Shown piece by piece: positions 40,162-50,600 of a stretch of DNA of 64,000 nucleotides. The notes under the pieces are model-generated. The model searched no databases. It saw only the letters and a program-made list of their open reading frames with translations, and was not told where the DNA came from. The DNA is from Microbacterium oryzae (GTDB lineage Bacteria; Actinomycetota; Actinomycetes; Actinomycetales; Microbacteriaceae): the NCBI RefSeq assembly GCF_030406385.1, contig NZ_JAUEPM010000003.1, forward strand, positions 62,001-126,000, read 5' to 3'. The stretch's first letter is position 1. The number at the start of each line of letters is the position of its first letter. The position numbers and the translations under genes were made by a program.

Positions 40162-41778
40162 ATGCCCTCTCGCGCCCTCGCCGCCGCCGCCCTCCTGGCC
40201 CCGCTCGTCCTTCTCGCCTCGTGCGCCGCACCCGATGCCGGCGAGGAGGCCACCCCCGAGGAGGGCGGCACGCTCGTGTACGCCACCGGCGACGCGGAGC
40301 CGACCTGCCTCGACCCGCACGTGGGCGGCAACTACCCGCAGGCGCTGCTCAGCACGCAGTACCTCGAGCCGCTCTTCGGCCGCGACGCCGAGGGCGCGAT
40401 CCAGCCGTGGCTCGCCACCGACTGGGAGACCTCCGGCGACGGGCTGACGTGGGATCTGACGCTCCGTGACGACGTCTCCTTCACCGACGGCACGCCGTTC
40501 GACGCCGAGGCCGTCAAGGCGAACATCGAGCACCTGCAGGACCCCAGCACCGCCTCGTCGACGGGCTACCTCGCCGTGGAGCAGATCGACGAGATCGAGG
40601 TCGTCGACGCAGCGCACGTGCGGCTGCGCCTCTCGACGCCGAAGTCCGCTCTCCTCGAGGCGCTCAGCCAGCCATGGACGGCGATGGAGTCGCCCGCCGG
40701 CATCGCCCGCGGCCAGGACGAGAACTGCCAGGCCCCGATCGGCACCGGTCCGTTCGTCGTCGACGAGTGGGTGCCGCAGCAGCGCGTCGTGCTCTCGCGC
40801 AACGACGACTACGTCGCCACGAACCCCGAGGCCGACCACGACGGCGCCGCGCACCTCGACGGCATCGAGTGGCGTTTCATCCCCGACGCCGCGACCCGCC
40901 AGGCCGCCCTCGCCTCTGGCGAGGTCGACGTCATCGACAACCCGCTGCCGTCCGACATCGTGTCCGCGGAGGGCCAGGGCATCGAGCACATCGACGCACC
41001 GCGTCCCGCGTCGTCCAACCGCATCGAGCTCAACAGCGCACAGGCGCCGTTCGACGACATCCGCGTGCGCGAGGCGTTCGTGCGCGCGGCTGACCCCAAC
41101 CCGGGCATCGAGTCGCTGTTCCTCGGCACCGCCGAGCGCTCCTACTCGCCGCTGTCGAGTATGGAGCCTCTCGCCTACGCCGACCCGGCGCTGTTCGAGA
41201 CCGATGCCGACGCGGCATCCGCGCTCCTCGACGAGGCCGGATGGACCGAGCGCGACGACGACGGGACGCGCCTGAAGGACGGCGAGCGGCTCACCGTCCG
41301 CTTCCCCGTGTCGACGGACCAGTCGACGGCCGCCGAGCAGTCGCTGTTCGAGCAGATCCAGGAGAACGCCGCCGGCGTCGGGTTCGACGTGGTGCTCGAC
41401 CCCGTCGACCTCTCGACCTGGTACGGCGCGCTGGGCGCCCACGAGTACGAGGCCGTGAGCGCGCCGTACACGACGGTCGGACCCGACGTGCTGCGCATCC
41501 TCTACCACTCCTCGGGAACCGTGCCGGCGCCATCCGGGTACTTCGCCAACCACGCGATGCTGCAGCTGCCCGAGCTCGACGAGGCGCTGGACGCGGCGGC
41601 CTCCGCCCTCGACCCCGACGAGCGCTACACGGAGGCGCAGCGGATCGTGCTGGAGAGCTACGCCGTGCTGCCGCTCTACGACCAGCAGAACCACTTCCTC
41701 GTGAAGGGGGCGACCGGCATCGCCACCCTCGGGACCGTCGCGACGCCGACGTTCGTGAACGCCCAGCTGACCGACTGA
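40162..41778 (+). CDS. Peptide ABC transporter substrate-binding lipoprotein
   Basis: A 538-residue protein with signal peptide and lipobox LLASCAAP. The mature domain has family-5 features: DAEPTCLDPHVGGNYPQAL, LEPLFGRDAEGAIQPWLATDWETSGDGLTWDLTLRDDVSFTDGTPFDAEAVKAN (DppA/OppA core, split) and later LSGEVDVI-like and DAASALLDEAGW. It binds peptides or another solute outside the cell. ATG at 40162 follows a GAAAG site. Start of the transporter operon 40162-45060. Confidence 0.93.
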   Translation: MPSRALAAAALLAPLVLLASCAAPDAGEEATPEEGGTLVYATGDAEPTCLDPHVGGNYPQALLSTQYLEPLFGRDAEGAIQPWLATDWETSGDGLTWDLTLRDDVSFTDGTPFDAEAVKANIEHLQDPSTASSTGYLAVEQIDEIEVVDAAHVRLRLSTPKSALLEALSQPWTAMESPAGIARGQDENCQAPIGTGPFVVDEWVPQQRVVLSRNDDYVATNPEADHDGAAHLDGIEWRFIPDAATRQAALASGEVDVIDNPLPSDIVSAEGQGIEHIDAPRPASSNRIELNSAQAPFDDIRVREAFVRAADPNPGIESLFLGTAERSYSPLSSMEPLAYADPALFETDADAASALLDEAGWTERDDDGTRLKDGERLTVRFPVSTDQSTAAEQSLFEQIQENAAGVGFDVVLDPVDLSTWYGALGAHEYEAVSAPYTTVGPDVLRILYHSSGTVPAPSGYFANHAMLQLPELDEALDAAASALDPDERYTEAQRIVLESYAVLPLYDQQNHFLVKGATGIATLGTVATPTFVNAQLTD

Positions 41779-41786
41779 CGCAGCGG

Positions 41787-42773
41787 ATGGCGGCGATACG
41801 GTGGCTTGCCGCGCGCTTGGCGCGCGCGGTGCTCGTCGTGTGGATCGTCGCGACCGTGGTGTTCTTCGCGCTGCGCGCGTCGGACGATCCGCTCGAGGCG
41901 ATCCTCGGCGGCCCCGGGTCGCAGGCGGGCCCGGAGGCGGTCGCGGCGGCGAAGCGCGAGTACGGGCTGGATCAGCCGCTCCTCGTGCAGTACGCGCTGC
42001 AGCTCGGCCGGGTCGCCACCCTGCAGCTGGGCGACTCGTACGCCCGGCGCCAGAGCGTCGCGGAGCTCATCTGGCAGCAGCTGCCGTCGACGCTCGTGCT
42101 GGCCGTGCTCGCGCTGGCTCTCGCGTGGGTGCTCGCCGTGATCGGCGCGATCATCGCGACGACCGCGCGCGGGCGGGTCGGCCGCGTCGTGAACGCCCTG
42201 CTCCGCGGGGTCGAGATCGCCGCCACCGTGATGCCGCAGTTCTGGCTCGGCGCGGTGCTCATCCTCGTGTTCGCGTCGACGCTCGGCCTCCTGCCCGCCA
42301 CGAGCGCTGGCAGCTCGCCGGCGGAGCTCGTCCTGCCCGTGGTGACCCTCGCCATCCCGATCGCGGGTTTCCTCGCGCAGGTCTCGCGCGACGCGCTCCT
42401 CGAGGCCGACCGCACCCCCTTCGCCACCAGCGCCCGGGCCCGCGGCGCCGGCGAGCCGCGACTGCTGCTGCATCACACGCTGCGTCATGCGTCGCTGCCC
42501 GCCCTCGCGCTGTCGGGTTGGGCGTTCGGCAACCTCCTCAGCGGCGCAGTCGTCGTCGAGGTGCTGTTCGCACGCCCGGGGCTCGGCCGGCTGCTGCAGG
42601 AGGCGGCGCTCGCACGCGACGTGCCAGTCGTCATCGGCGCGGTGTCGATCGTCGCGGTGCTGTACGTGGCGGTCATCGTCATCGCCGACGCCGCCGAGCT
42701 CCTGGTCGACCCGCGACTGCGCGGACCGCGCCCCGCGGCGGTCCGCATGCCCGACGTGGCGGTCGGCTCATGA
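41787..42773 (+). CDS. Peptide ABC transporter permease (DppB type)
   Basis: A 328-residue protein with six membrane helices. DppB marks: RLARAVLVVWIVATVVFFALRASDDP at the start, then AAKREYGLDQPLLVQYALQLG, GDSYARRQSVAELIWQQLPSTL, and the EAA-loop LEADRTPFATSARARGAGEPRLLLHHTLRHASLPALAL (split) near 230. Overlaps the next permease by 4 bp. The 8 bp after the SBP stop lack a strong ribosome-binding site. Confidence 0.93.
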   Translation: MAAIRWLAARLARAVLVVWIVATVVFFALRASDDPLEAILGGPGSQAGPEAVAAAKREYGLDQPLLVQYALQLGRVATLQLGDSYARRQSVAELIWQQLPSTLVLAVLALALAWVLAVIGAIIATTARGRVGRVVNALLRGVEIAATVMPQFWLGAVLILVFASTLGLLPATSAGSSPAELVLPVVTLAIPIAGFLAQVSRDALLEADRTPFATSARARGAGEPRLLLHHTLRHASLPALALSGWAFGNLLSGAVVVEVLFARPGLGRLLQEAALARDVPVVIGAVSIVAVLYVAVIVIADAAELLVDPRLRGPRPAAVRMPDVAVGS

Positions 42774-43567
42774 GGGCGCGTCTGGGATGGCCGGGGATCG
42801 TCGCGCTCGTCCTCCTCGCTCTGCTCGTCGTGGCCGTGGTCGCCCCGGGCGTGCTCGCCCCGCGGGATCCCCTCGCCATCGATCCGGCCGCCGCGTTCCT
42901 GCCGCCGTCGGCCGGCCATCCGCTGGGCACAGACGAGTCGGGGCGCGACGTGCTCGTGCGCATCGTGCACGGGGCCGCGGCGTCGGCAGGCATCGGCGTC
43001 TGGGCGACCACGCTCGGCATCGGGCTCGGCCTCGTCATCGGGTTCGCCGCCGCATTGGGGCCCCGGTGGCTCGAGGCCGCGCTGGGCCGCATCGTCGAGG
43101 TGCTGTTCGCCCTCCCCACGCTCGTCATGGCGCTGCTGCTCGTCGCCGTGCTCGGCGCCGGCACGCAGAGCTCGGTGCTCGCGATCGGGCTCGCCACGGC
43201 GCCCGGCTACGCGCGTGTGCTGCGGTCGCGCGTGCAGGGCGTCGCCCGCAGCGACTACGTCGGGTACGCGCGCCTGGAGGGGACGCCCGCGGGGACGGTC
43301 TTCCTGCGGCACGTCGTGCCGAACACGCTCTGGCCGCTCGTCGCCACGGCGACCCTCGGCATCGGGCAGGCGATCGTGTGGGTGTCGGCGCTGAGCTTCC
43401 TCGGTCTGGGCACACCGCCGCCGTCGCCCGAGTGGGGCGCCATGCTCGACGCGGGCCGCGTCTACATCTCGTATGCACCCTGGCTCACGGTGTTCCCGGG
43501 GCTCGCGATCGTCGCCACCGCGACGGTGCTCACGGTGCTCGGCCGACGTCTGGGAGGCGCACGATGA
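42770..43567 (+). CDS. Peptide ABC transporter permease (DppC type)
   Basis: A 265-residue protein with six helices. Features: PLAIDPAAAFLPPSAGHPLGTDESGRDVLVRIVHGA (DppC N-terminal signature, split), ALGRIVEVLFALPTLVMALLLVAVLG and the EAA loop YARLEGTPAGTVFLRHVVPNTLWPLVA. Pairs with the DppB-type permease. The ATG overlaps its stop, and its own stop overlaps the ATPase gene start. Confidence 0.93.
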   Translation: MRARLGWPGIVALVLLALLVVAVVAPGVLAPRDPLAIDPAAAFLPPSAGHPLGTDESGRDVLVRIVHGAAASAGIGVWATTLGIGLGLVIGFAAALGPRWLEAALGRIVEVLFALPTLVMALLLVAVLGAGTQSSVLAIGLATAPGYARVLRSRVQGVARSDYVGYARLEGTPAGTVFLRHVVPNTLWPLVATATLGIGQAIVWVSALSFLGLGTPPPSPEWGAMLDAGRVYISYAPWLTVFPGLAIVATATVLTVLGRRLGGAR

Positions 43568-45060
43568 CGCTGCTCGAGGCCGCGGGACTCCGCGTGACGC
43601 TGCCCGGTGCCGGCGAGGTGCTGCGGGGCGTGGATCTGACTCTCGCACCCGCCGAGTGCCTCACCGTGGTGGGCGAGTCCGGCGCGGGGAAGTCGGTGCT
43701 CGCGCGAACCCTCCTCGGCCTCACCCAGCAGGATCCCGGCGCGCGGGTGACCGCTGAGCGGCTGTCCTTCGACGGCCGCGACGTCAGCCGGCTGGGGGCG
43801 GGCGGATGGCGCCGCCTGCGCGGGCAGGACATCTCGCTCGTCCTGCAGGATGCACTGCAGTCGCTCGACCCGCTCCGCACACTCGAGGCCGAGGTGGGCG
43901 AGGCGCTCGCCGTCCGCGGCGTCCCCCGCCCACGACGCCGGGCCCGGGTCACCGAGGCGCTGGAGAGCGCAGGGCTCCCCGACGCCGGAACTCGCCTCGG
44001 CCAGCGTCCGGGCGAGCTGTCGGGCGGGATGCGCCAGCGCGCGCTGATCGCGTCGGCCGTGGTGGGCGGCGCGCGGGTCATCATCGCGGACGAGCCCACC
44101 ACGGCCCTCGATGCGACGACGGCCGTGCACGTGCTGGCGCTCCTCGCCCGGCTGCGCGACGAGGGAGCTGCGCTCCTGCTCATCAGCCACGATCTGGGAG
44201 CGGTCGCGCGCGTCGCCGACCGCATCGCGGTGCTGTCCGCCGGCGAGGTGGTCGAAACCGGCCCGCGTGCGGCGCTCCTCGCCGAGCCCGCGCACCCCGT
44301 CACCCGCGCGCTGCTCGCGGCGCGGCCCTCCGGCGCCAAGCCCGCGCCGGCCACCGCACCGGGCGGCGACCTCATCACAGGCACCGGGCTCACCCGGCGA
44401 TACCGCTCTCCCCACGGGGCCACGGTCGCCGCGGTCGACGGCGTGGATGTCGTCGTCCGCGCGGGCGAGACGCTCGGCGTCGTCGGCGAGTCGGGGTCGG
44501 GGAAGTCCACCCTCGCGCGCCTTCTCATCGGCGCCGAGGCGCCCGACGCCGGTTCGCGCACGCTCGCCGATCCCGCGCCGCGCGTGCGCCTGGTGCCGCA
44601 GGACCCGCTGGCGTCGTTCGACCCGCGCCACGACGTCGCGCGCATCCTGCGCCACTCGCGCCGCCTCGGCGCGCCCGAGCCCGCCGAGCTCCTCGCCCGC
44701 GTGGGACTCGACTCGGCCCTCCTGCGCCGCCGCCCCGCGCAGCTCTCCGGCGGGCAGCGTCAGCGCGTCGCGATCGCCAGGGCGCTCGCCGGCCGCCCCG
44801 ACGTGCTCGTCTGCGACGAGCCGGTCTCGGCGCTCGATGTCACCACGCAGGCCGGCATCCTGCGGCTGATCGCGGATCTGCAGCGCGACGAGGGACTCGG
44901 TGTCGTCTTCATCTCCCACGACCTCGCGGTCGTCCGGATGGTCAGCGACCGCGTGGCGGTCATGCGAGCCGGGCGGGTGGTCGAGACCGGCGCCACCGAG
45001 AAGGTCTTCGCGGCTCCCGCGCACGCCTTCACGCGCGAGCTCATCGCGGCCGCGGGCTGA
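43564..45060 (+). CDS. Fused peptide ABC transporter ATPase (DppD-DppF type)
   Basis: A 498-residue protein with two ABC domains. First: Walker A GESGAGKS (about 39), signature LSGGMRQRALIA, Walker B VIIADEPTTALD, H-loop LISHDLGAV. Second: Walker A GESGSGKST (about 309), signature [15 protein letters not shown], Walker B LVCDEPVSALD, H-loop FISHDLAVV. Fusing the D and F ATPases is common in actinobacteria. The second half lacks the C-terminal oligopeptide extension. Ends the operon. Confidence 0.95.
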   Translation: MTLLEAAGLRVTLPGAGEVLRGVDLTLAPAECLTVVGESGAGKSVLARTLLGLTQQDPGARVTAERLSFDGRDVSRLGAGGWRRLRGQDISLVLQDALQSLDPLRTLEAEVGEALAVRGVPRPRRRARVTEALESAGLPDAGTRLGQRPGELSGGMRQRALIASAVVGGARVIIADEPTTALDATTAVHVLALLARLRDEGAALLLISHDLGAVARVADRIAVLSAGEVVETGPRAALLAEPAHPVTRALLAARPSGAKPAPATAPGGDLITGTGLTRRYRSPHGATVAAVDGVDVVVRAGETLGVVGESGSGKSTLARLLIGAEAPDAGSRTLADPAPRVRLVPQDPLASFDPRHDVARILRHSRRLGAPEPAELLARVGLDSALLRRRPAQLSGGQRQRVAIARALAGRPDVLVCDEPVSALDVTTQAGILRLIADLQRDEGLGVVFISHDLAVVRMVSDRVAVMRAGRVVETGATEKVFAAPAHAFTRELIAAAG

Positions 45061-45069
45061 TCCCCGCGC

Positions 45070-45570
45070 CTACTCTGCGCTGGTGACCGAGTGGATGCCG
45101 CCGTCGCTGCGGAGGTTCACCAGCAGCACGTCGTCGGTGGCGTCGGGGTCGAGCGCGTACTCCAGCACCGCGAACGGGTCGGCGCCCCCGTGCTCATCGG
45201 CGAGGATCGTCATGCTCATGAGGTTGAGCGAGCGGATGATGTCGACCGCCGCATCGCCGGAGATGTCGACGAGCAGCTCCTCGAGCGCGTCACCGAGGGT
45301 CTCCTGCTGCATGATGATGTACTCGGTCACCTCGCTGGCCCGATTGTCGACCTCGGCGAGCATCGCCTCGCGGCTGCGCCGGTCGACCTCCTCGAGCGAG
45401 GCCACGATGGATGCGGCGGCGTCGAGCGCCTCCTTCGAGACGTCCTCCTGGTCGGGCGCGGTCAGGTCCACCGACACGGTCTGGTCGCCGAGCTCGACGT
45501 TCTCCGACCAGAAGATCGAGCCGTCGGGGCCGGATTCCAGAAGCCCGAAGAAGTCGTGTTCGATCGCCAT
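45070..45570 (-). CDS. DUF2004-like protein
   Basis: A 166-residue acidic protein starting MAIEHDFFGLLESGPDGSIF. DQTVSVDLTAPDQEDV, TEYIIMQQETLGDALEELLV and FAVLEYALDPDATDDVLLVNLR resemble DUF2004, a soluble domain of unknown function. The stop is 9 bp from the convergent ABC gene. No signal peptide. Calling confidence is moderate since only part of the pattern is recalled. Confidence 0.65.
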   Translation of the reverse strand: MAIEHDFFGLLESGPDGSIFWSENVELGDQTVSVDLTAPDQEDVSKEALDAAASIVASLEEVDRRSREAMLAEVDNRASEVTEYIIMQQETLGDALEELLVDISGDAAVDIIRSLNLMSMTILADEHGGADPFAVLEYALDPDATDDVLLVNLRSDGGIHSVTSAE

Positions 45571-45595
45571 GTCGTCAACTCAACCATCCGCGCCG

Positions 45596-46465
45596 TCAGT
45601 CGACAAGCGACGCAGCGAACACGTGCGGCGTGAAGCCGGTGAGGTCGCCGATGCCCTCGCCCTGCCCGAGGAGCTTCACGGGGATGCCCGTGCGCTCCTG
45701 CACGGCGAGGACGAATCCGCCCTTCGCAGAGCCGTCGAGCTTGGTGAGCACGAGCCCGGTGACACCGGCGTGCTCGAGGAACGCCTGCGCCTGCATCACG
45801 CCGTTCTGACCGGTCGTCGCATCGAGCACGAGCAGCACCTCGCTGATCGGCGCCTGCTTCTCGATGACGCGGCGGATCTTCGTGAGCTCGTCCATGAGCC
45901 CGCCCTTGGTGTGCAGGCGACCGGCGGTGTCGACGAGCACGATCTCGGTGCCCGTGCGCTTGGCGTGCTCGATGGTCTGGAAGGCGACGGACGCCGGGTC
46001 CTGGCCCTCGCGGTCCGGCCGCACGATCGCGGCGCCGCCGCGCTCAGCCCATGTGGCGAGCTGCTCCACGGCGGCCGCGCGGAAGGTGTCGGCCGCGCCG
46101 ACCACCACCGAGCGGTTGTAGCGGCGCAGGAAGTGCGCGAACTTGCCGATGGTGGTGGTCTTGCCCACGCCGTTCACCCCGACCACGAGCACGACGGCCG
46201 GGCGCTCGGTGAGCTTCAGCGTCGTGTCGAACTTCGCGAAGTGCTCCTCGAGCGTCTCCTTGAGCATGCGCTGCAGGTCGCGCGGGTCGGTGGTGCGGTA
46301 CCGCTCGACCTTCTCGCGCAGCTCCTCGACGATCCGCTCGGTGATGTCGGGGCCGAAGTCCGCCGTGAGAAGGGCGGTCTCGAGGTCGTCCCACGTGCTC
46401 TCGTCGATCGTGGGCTTGACGAACATCCCGCGCAGCGCGCGCCCGAGTGACCACTTCTCCGCCAT
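45596..46465 (-). CDS. ftsY: SRP receptor FtsY
   Basis: A 289-residue NG-domain protein, without the acidic A-domain of E. coli, as is common in actinobacteria. G1 GVNGVGKTT (96-104), AADTFRAAAVEQLATWAER, VLVDTAGRLHTK, VLTKLDGSAKGGFVLAVQ, GQGEGIGDLTGF. It forms a GTPase pair with Ffh at the membrane. It lies in the usual smc-ftsY neighbourhood. Confidence 0.96.
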   Translation of the reverse strand: MAEKWSLGRALRGMFVKPTIDESTWDDLETALLTADFGPDITERIVEELREKVERYRTTDPRDLQRMLKETLEEHFAKFDTTLKLTERPAVVLVVGVNGVGKTTTIGKFAHFLRRYNRSVVVGAADTFRAAAVEQLATWAERGGAAIVRPDREGQDPASVAFQTIEHAKRTGTEIVLVDTAGRLHTKGGLMDELTKIRRVIEKQAPISEVLLVLDATTGQNGVMQAQAFLEHAGVTGLVLTKLDGSAKGGFVLAVQERTGIPVKLLGQGEGIGDLTGFTPHVFAASLVD

Positions 46466-46474
46466 GATCCCAGC

Positions 46475-47611
46475 CTAGTTCGCGGCGCGCGTGGAGACGG
46501 TCACGGTGAAGCGGCTGTTGCGCGCGGCCTGGCGGGTCGGGCCGACGAGGCGCTGCAGTGCGGGGCGGTAGCCGAGCGGCGAGTTCCACACGCACCACAG
46601 CTCGCCGCCCGGCCGCAGCACGCGCGCGGCGTCGGCGAACAGGCGCGGCGCGATGGCGGACGTGACCGCGGCACCGGAGTGGAACGGCGGGTTGAGCAGC
46701 ACGAGGTCGGCCGAGGCGTCGGGGCGGCCGGAGAGCGCGTCGTCCTGCACGACGTGGATGCGCTCGGCGCCGTTGGCGGCTGCCGTCGCACGAGCGGAGG
46801 CCACCGCCGCCGCGGACTGGTCGGAGGCGATCACCTCCGCGTCGGGATGTGCGAGCGCGTAGGCGGTGGCGAGGATCCCGGTGCCGCAGCCGAGGTCGAT
46901 GACGCGATCGGCGGCGGGCATGTCGGGAAGGAACTCGAGCAGGAAGCGCGTGCCGATGTCGACGGACGCTCCCGCGAACGCGGCGCCGTGCGCGACCACC
47001 GTCAGCCCGACGTCCTCGTGGCGGACGACTCTCGGCCATCCGCTCGCCGTCGCCGGCAGCGGGCCGGAGGCGTGCAGCACGCGGCTCTTGCTCGCGGCCC
47101 TGCTGGCCTGCACGTCGCCGAAGTGGCGGGCGAGCACGCCGTTCATGGCCAGCGTCATGTGCTTGATGCGTCCACCGGCGACGACCGCGACATCCGCCGC
47201 CGCATGGGCGGCGACGAGCCCGGCGATCTCGTCGAGGGCGTCCAGCGCTCGCGGCAGCTGCAGCAGCACGAGCCGCGCGCCGCGCACGAGCTCGGGGCCC
47301 AGCGGAAGCTGCTCGGCCGCGGACAGGTCGACGCCTCGCTCGTCCGCGTTCCGCTCCAGCGCCCTCCGGCCCGTGATGGAGTCCTGGTGCACGCGCACCC
47401 GGAACCCGGCGGTCACGAGCGGCAGCGTGAGCGCGCCGTAGCGGTCCCCGATCACGACGACCTCGCCGCCGGTCGTCCGCTCGAGCGCCGGCCCTGCCTG
47501 GGCGAGGATGAGCCGATCGCTCGCGTCGGCCGCGACGAGATCGTGCGCTTCGACATCCGGGCGTCGGCGGAGCCCCGGCGCGATGGCGTCGAAGCCGTCG
47601 AGGACGGTCAC
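46475..47611 (-). CDS. Class I SAM methyltransferase, RsmC/RlmG-like
   Basis: A 378-residue protein with two domains. The C-terminal catalytic domain has VIDLGCGTGILATAYAL (SAM site near 238), EVIASDQSAAAVASARA and LVLLNPPFHSGAAV (the NPPF motif that flips a guanine, near 305), ending NSRFTVTVSTR. The N-terminal half is a decayed copy (VVVIGDRYGALTLPLVTAG). This arrangement fits the rRNA m2G enzymes RsmC and RlmG. The exact rRNA site cannot be told. Overlaps smc by 4 bp. Confidence 0.88.
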   Translation of the reverse strand: MTVLDGFDAIAPGLRRRPDVEAHDLVAADASDRLILAQAGPALERTTGGEVVVIGDRYGALTLPLVTAGFRVRVHQDSITGRRALERNADERGVDLSAAEQLPLGPELVRGARLVLLQLPRALDALDEIAGLVAAHAAADVAVVAGGRIKHMTLAMNGVLARHFGDVQASRAASKSRVLHASGPLPATASGWPRVVRHEDVGLTVVAHGAAFAGASVDIGTRFLLEFLPDMPAADRVIDLGCGTGILATAYALAHPDAEVIASDQSAAAVASARATAAANGAERIHVVQDDALSGRPDASADLVLLNPPFHSGAAVTSAIAPRLFADAARVLRPGGELWCVWNSPLGYRPALQRLVGPTRQAARNSRFTVTVSTRAAN

Positions 47612-50600
47612 GAGGCCATCCGCTCGCCGACGCGCTGTGCGACACGCTGACCGACCACGGCGGAGACACCGTCCTGCCGCATCGACACCCCGTAGAGCGC
47701 GTCGGCGATCTCCATGGTGCGCTTCTGATGCGTGATGACGAGCAGCTGACTCGACGCGCGCAGCTGCTCGAACACGCCCAGCAGGCGGCCGAGATTCGCG
47801 TCGTCGAGAGCGGCCTCCACCTCATCGAGGATGTAGAACGGGCTGGGCCGCGCCTTGAAGATCGCGGTGAGAAGGGCCACCGCCGCGAGCGACCGCTCGC
47901 CGCCGGAGAGCAGCGACAGGCGTTCGATCTTCTTCCCCACCGGACGCACCCTCACCTCGATGCCGGTGGCGAGCAGATCGTCGGGGTCGGTGAGCGAGAT
48001 GCTGCCGGTGCCGCCGGGGAAGAGGATCGGGAAGACCTCCTGGAAGGCCGCGCGGGTGTCCTCGAACGCGTCCGCGAAGATCGTCTGCATCCGCTCGTCG
48101 AGGTCGGCGATGATCGTCATCAGGTCTTTCCGCGTCTGCACGAGATCGTCCAACTGCTCGGTGAGGAACCGATGACGCTGCTCGAGGGCGGCGAACTCCT
48201 CCAGGGCCAGGGGGTTCACCCGCCCGAGCTGCGAGAGCTTCCGCTGGGCGTCGCGCAGACGGCGCTCCTGCGCTCGGCGGTCATATGGGGCGGCCGCGCC
48301 CGCCTCGTCGGGGACGGGCTGGTCGGGCCCGTACTCGGCGACGAGGACCTCCTCCGACAGCCCCAGCTCGCTCGCGACGCGCTCGAGAAGCGCGGTGAGG
48401 TGGAGCTTCTTCTCGTGGATCTGCAGCTCGATGCCGTGCACGCTCTCGGTGAGCCCGGTCAGCCGCTCGCGCACCTGGCGCTCCTGCTCGCGCAGGTCGC
48501 GCAGCTCCGCGGTCATCGCCGAGCGCGCGGCCTCGGCCTCGGCGAGCGCGAGGCGCGCCTCGGTCGCGGAGCGGTCGACGGAGTCCAGGAGGGGCGGCAG
48601 GTCGGCGGCGACCCCCGCCGCGATCTCGCGCTGGCCCCGGCGGATGACCGCACGCCGAGCCGCCTCCGCGGCGGCGGCCTGCTCCCGCTCGCGCTGACGC
48701 TCGAGGCCCGCGGCACGACCCTCGGCCGCGCGCACGCGCTCGCGCAGCGCCTCGATCTCCAGTCGTGCGGCGACCTCGCTCTCACGCGCGGTCTCGAGCG
48801 CGCGCAGCAGCGGGTCGCGACCCGACGCGTCGAGCACCGGACGCGGCTGCTCGAGTGCCGCGTCGAGGTCGGCCGCAGCCCGCCGTGCCTTCTCCTCCGC
48901 CTCGGCAACCGCACCCGCCGCCTGGTCGATCCCCGCCTCGAGGCGCTCGCACTCCGCGATCGCGGCCTCATGACGCATCGTCACGCGGTTGACGTGCTCG
49001 GCGTGCTGGGCGAGCTGGGCATCATGCTCGCGCAGCTCCTGCAGGCGCTCCCGGGCCGACCGACGCGCGCCCTGCAATCGCTCGCATGCGTCCTCGCGCG
49101 CTGCGGCCAAGGTCGCGAGCGTCTGCTGCAGCTCGGCCAGCCGCTCGCCGGCCGCATCGCGCTCGGCCTGCAGCTCGAGCCGCGACCGGTCGCCGCCGCT
49201 GCCCGCGCGCAGCGTGTGGGTCGTGCAGACCTCGCCCGCTCGCGTCACCGCCGTGAGCCCGTGATCTGCGCCGGCGAGTGCCGACCGTGCCGCCGCCAGG
49301 TCGTCGACCACGACGACGTGCGTGAGGAGTCCGCGGATGCCCTCCGGGGCGGTGACGACGTCGGCGGCGGGGATCCCGGCGCTGCCGTCAGCACGGGTGA
49401 GCGCATCGGCGGTCAGGGCGGGGTCGGCGATGACGACGTCGATCGCGCCCACTCCCTCCGCCTGCCGTGCGGCGGCGAACGCGGCATCGGCATCGTCGAC
49501 GAGCAGCCCCTCGGCCAACGGACCGAGGACCGCGGCGATGGCTGCTTCGAACCCGGGCCGGACGTGGACGCTCTCCCCCACCAGGCCGCGCACGCCGGGC
49601 GCGCCCTGCGCGATCAGGGCGGCGGCGGCGTTCCGCACGTCGAGCGCGCTCCCGAGCGCGGCGACCTTGGCCGCAAGAGCGTCGGCCTCCCGCTCGGCCG
49701 CGCGGTGCTCCTCGCGCAGCCGGTCGACCGCGCCCTCCGCTTCGGTCGCCGCGCGCTGCGCGTCCTCGTAGCGAGCCTGCATCCCCGCCGCCGCTCCCTC
49801 GGAGACCGTGGCGTCGTCGAGCTCCGCGAAGGCCGCCCCCGCTTCACGGCGCCGCTCGTGAGCCGCGTCGAGGGCGTTCTGCTGGCGGAGGACCCCGCCG
49901 CGCACGGCGGCGAGTGCCTGCTGGGCCGCCTCCGCCGCGCCGCGCAGCGTCGTCACCCGCAGGTCGTGGGCCGCGACCGCCGCGCTCTGCTCGGCGATCC
50001 GCACGTCGAGGGCGTCGAGCTCGGCGCGCGCGGCTGCCACCCGGCGGGCGGCGTCGATCGCGGCGTCCTCGGCCGCACCCACCCGGTCCCGGGTCTCGAC
50101 GATGCGCGCGCGGGCGGCATCCACGTCGCTCGCGCGCACCGTGACCTGCGCGGGTGCGGTCTCGTCTGCTGCGAGCATCGCGAGCCGCTGATTCGCCAGG
50201 GTGTAGAGACCGCGAAGGCGCTCCTGCACCTGCTCGAGCCCGAAGAGCGTGCGGCGCGCCTCATCCACGCCCTCCGCGTTCTGCTCGCGTTCCAGCACCG
50301 CGATGCGCGTCTTCACGGCGTCGGCTCGCTCCTGCAGCACCAGTCGCTCGGCGTGCCGTTCGTGCTCGTCGCGGGCGTGATCGGCGAGCGCCTGGCGCAG
50401 CTGCACGACGTCGTCGGCGAAGATCCGCGCCTTGGCGTCGCGCACCACCGCCGCGATCGTCTGGGCCTCCCTGGCGATCTCGGCCTGGCGTCCGAGAGGC
50501 TTCAGCTGCCGGCGGATCTCCCCGGCGAGATCGCTGAGCCGGGCGAGGTTCTGCTCCATCGCCTCGAGCTTGCGGACGGTCTTCTCCTTGCGGCGGCGGT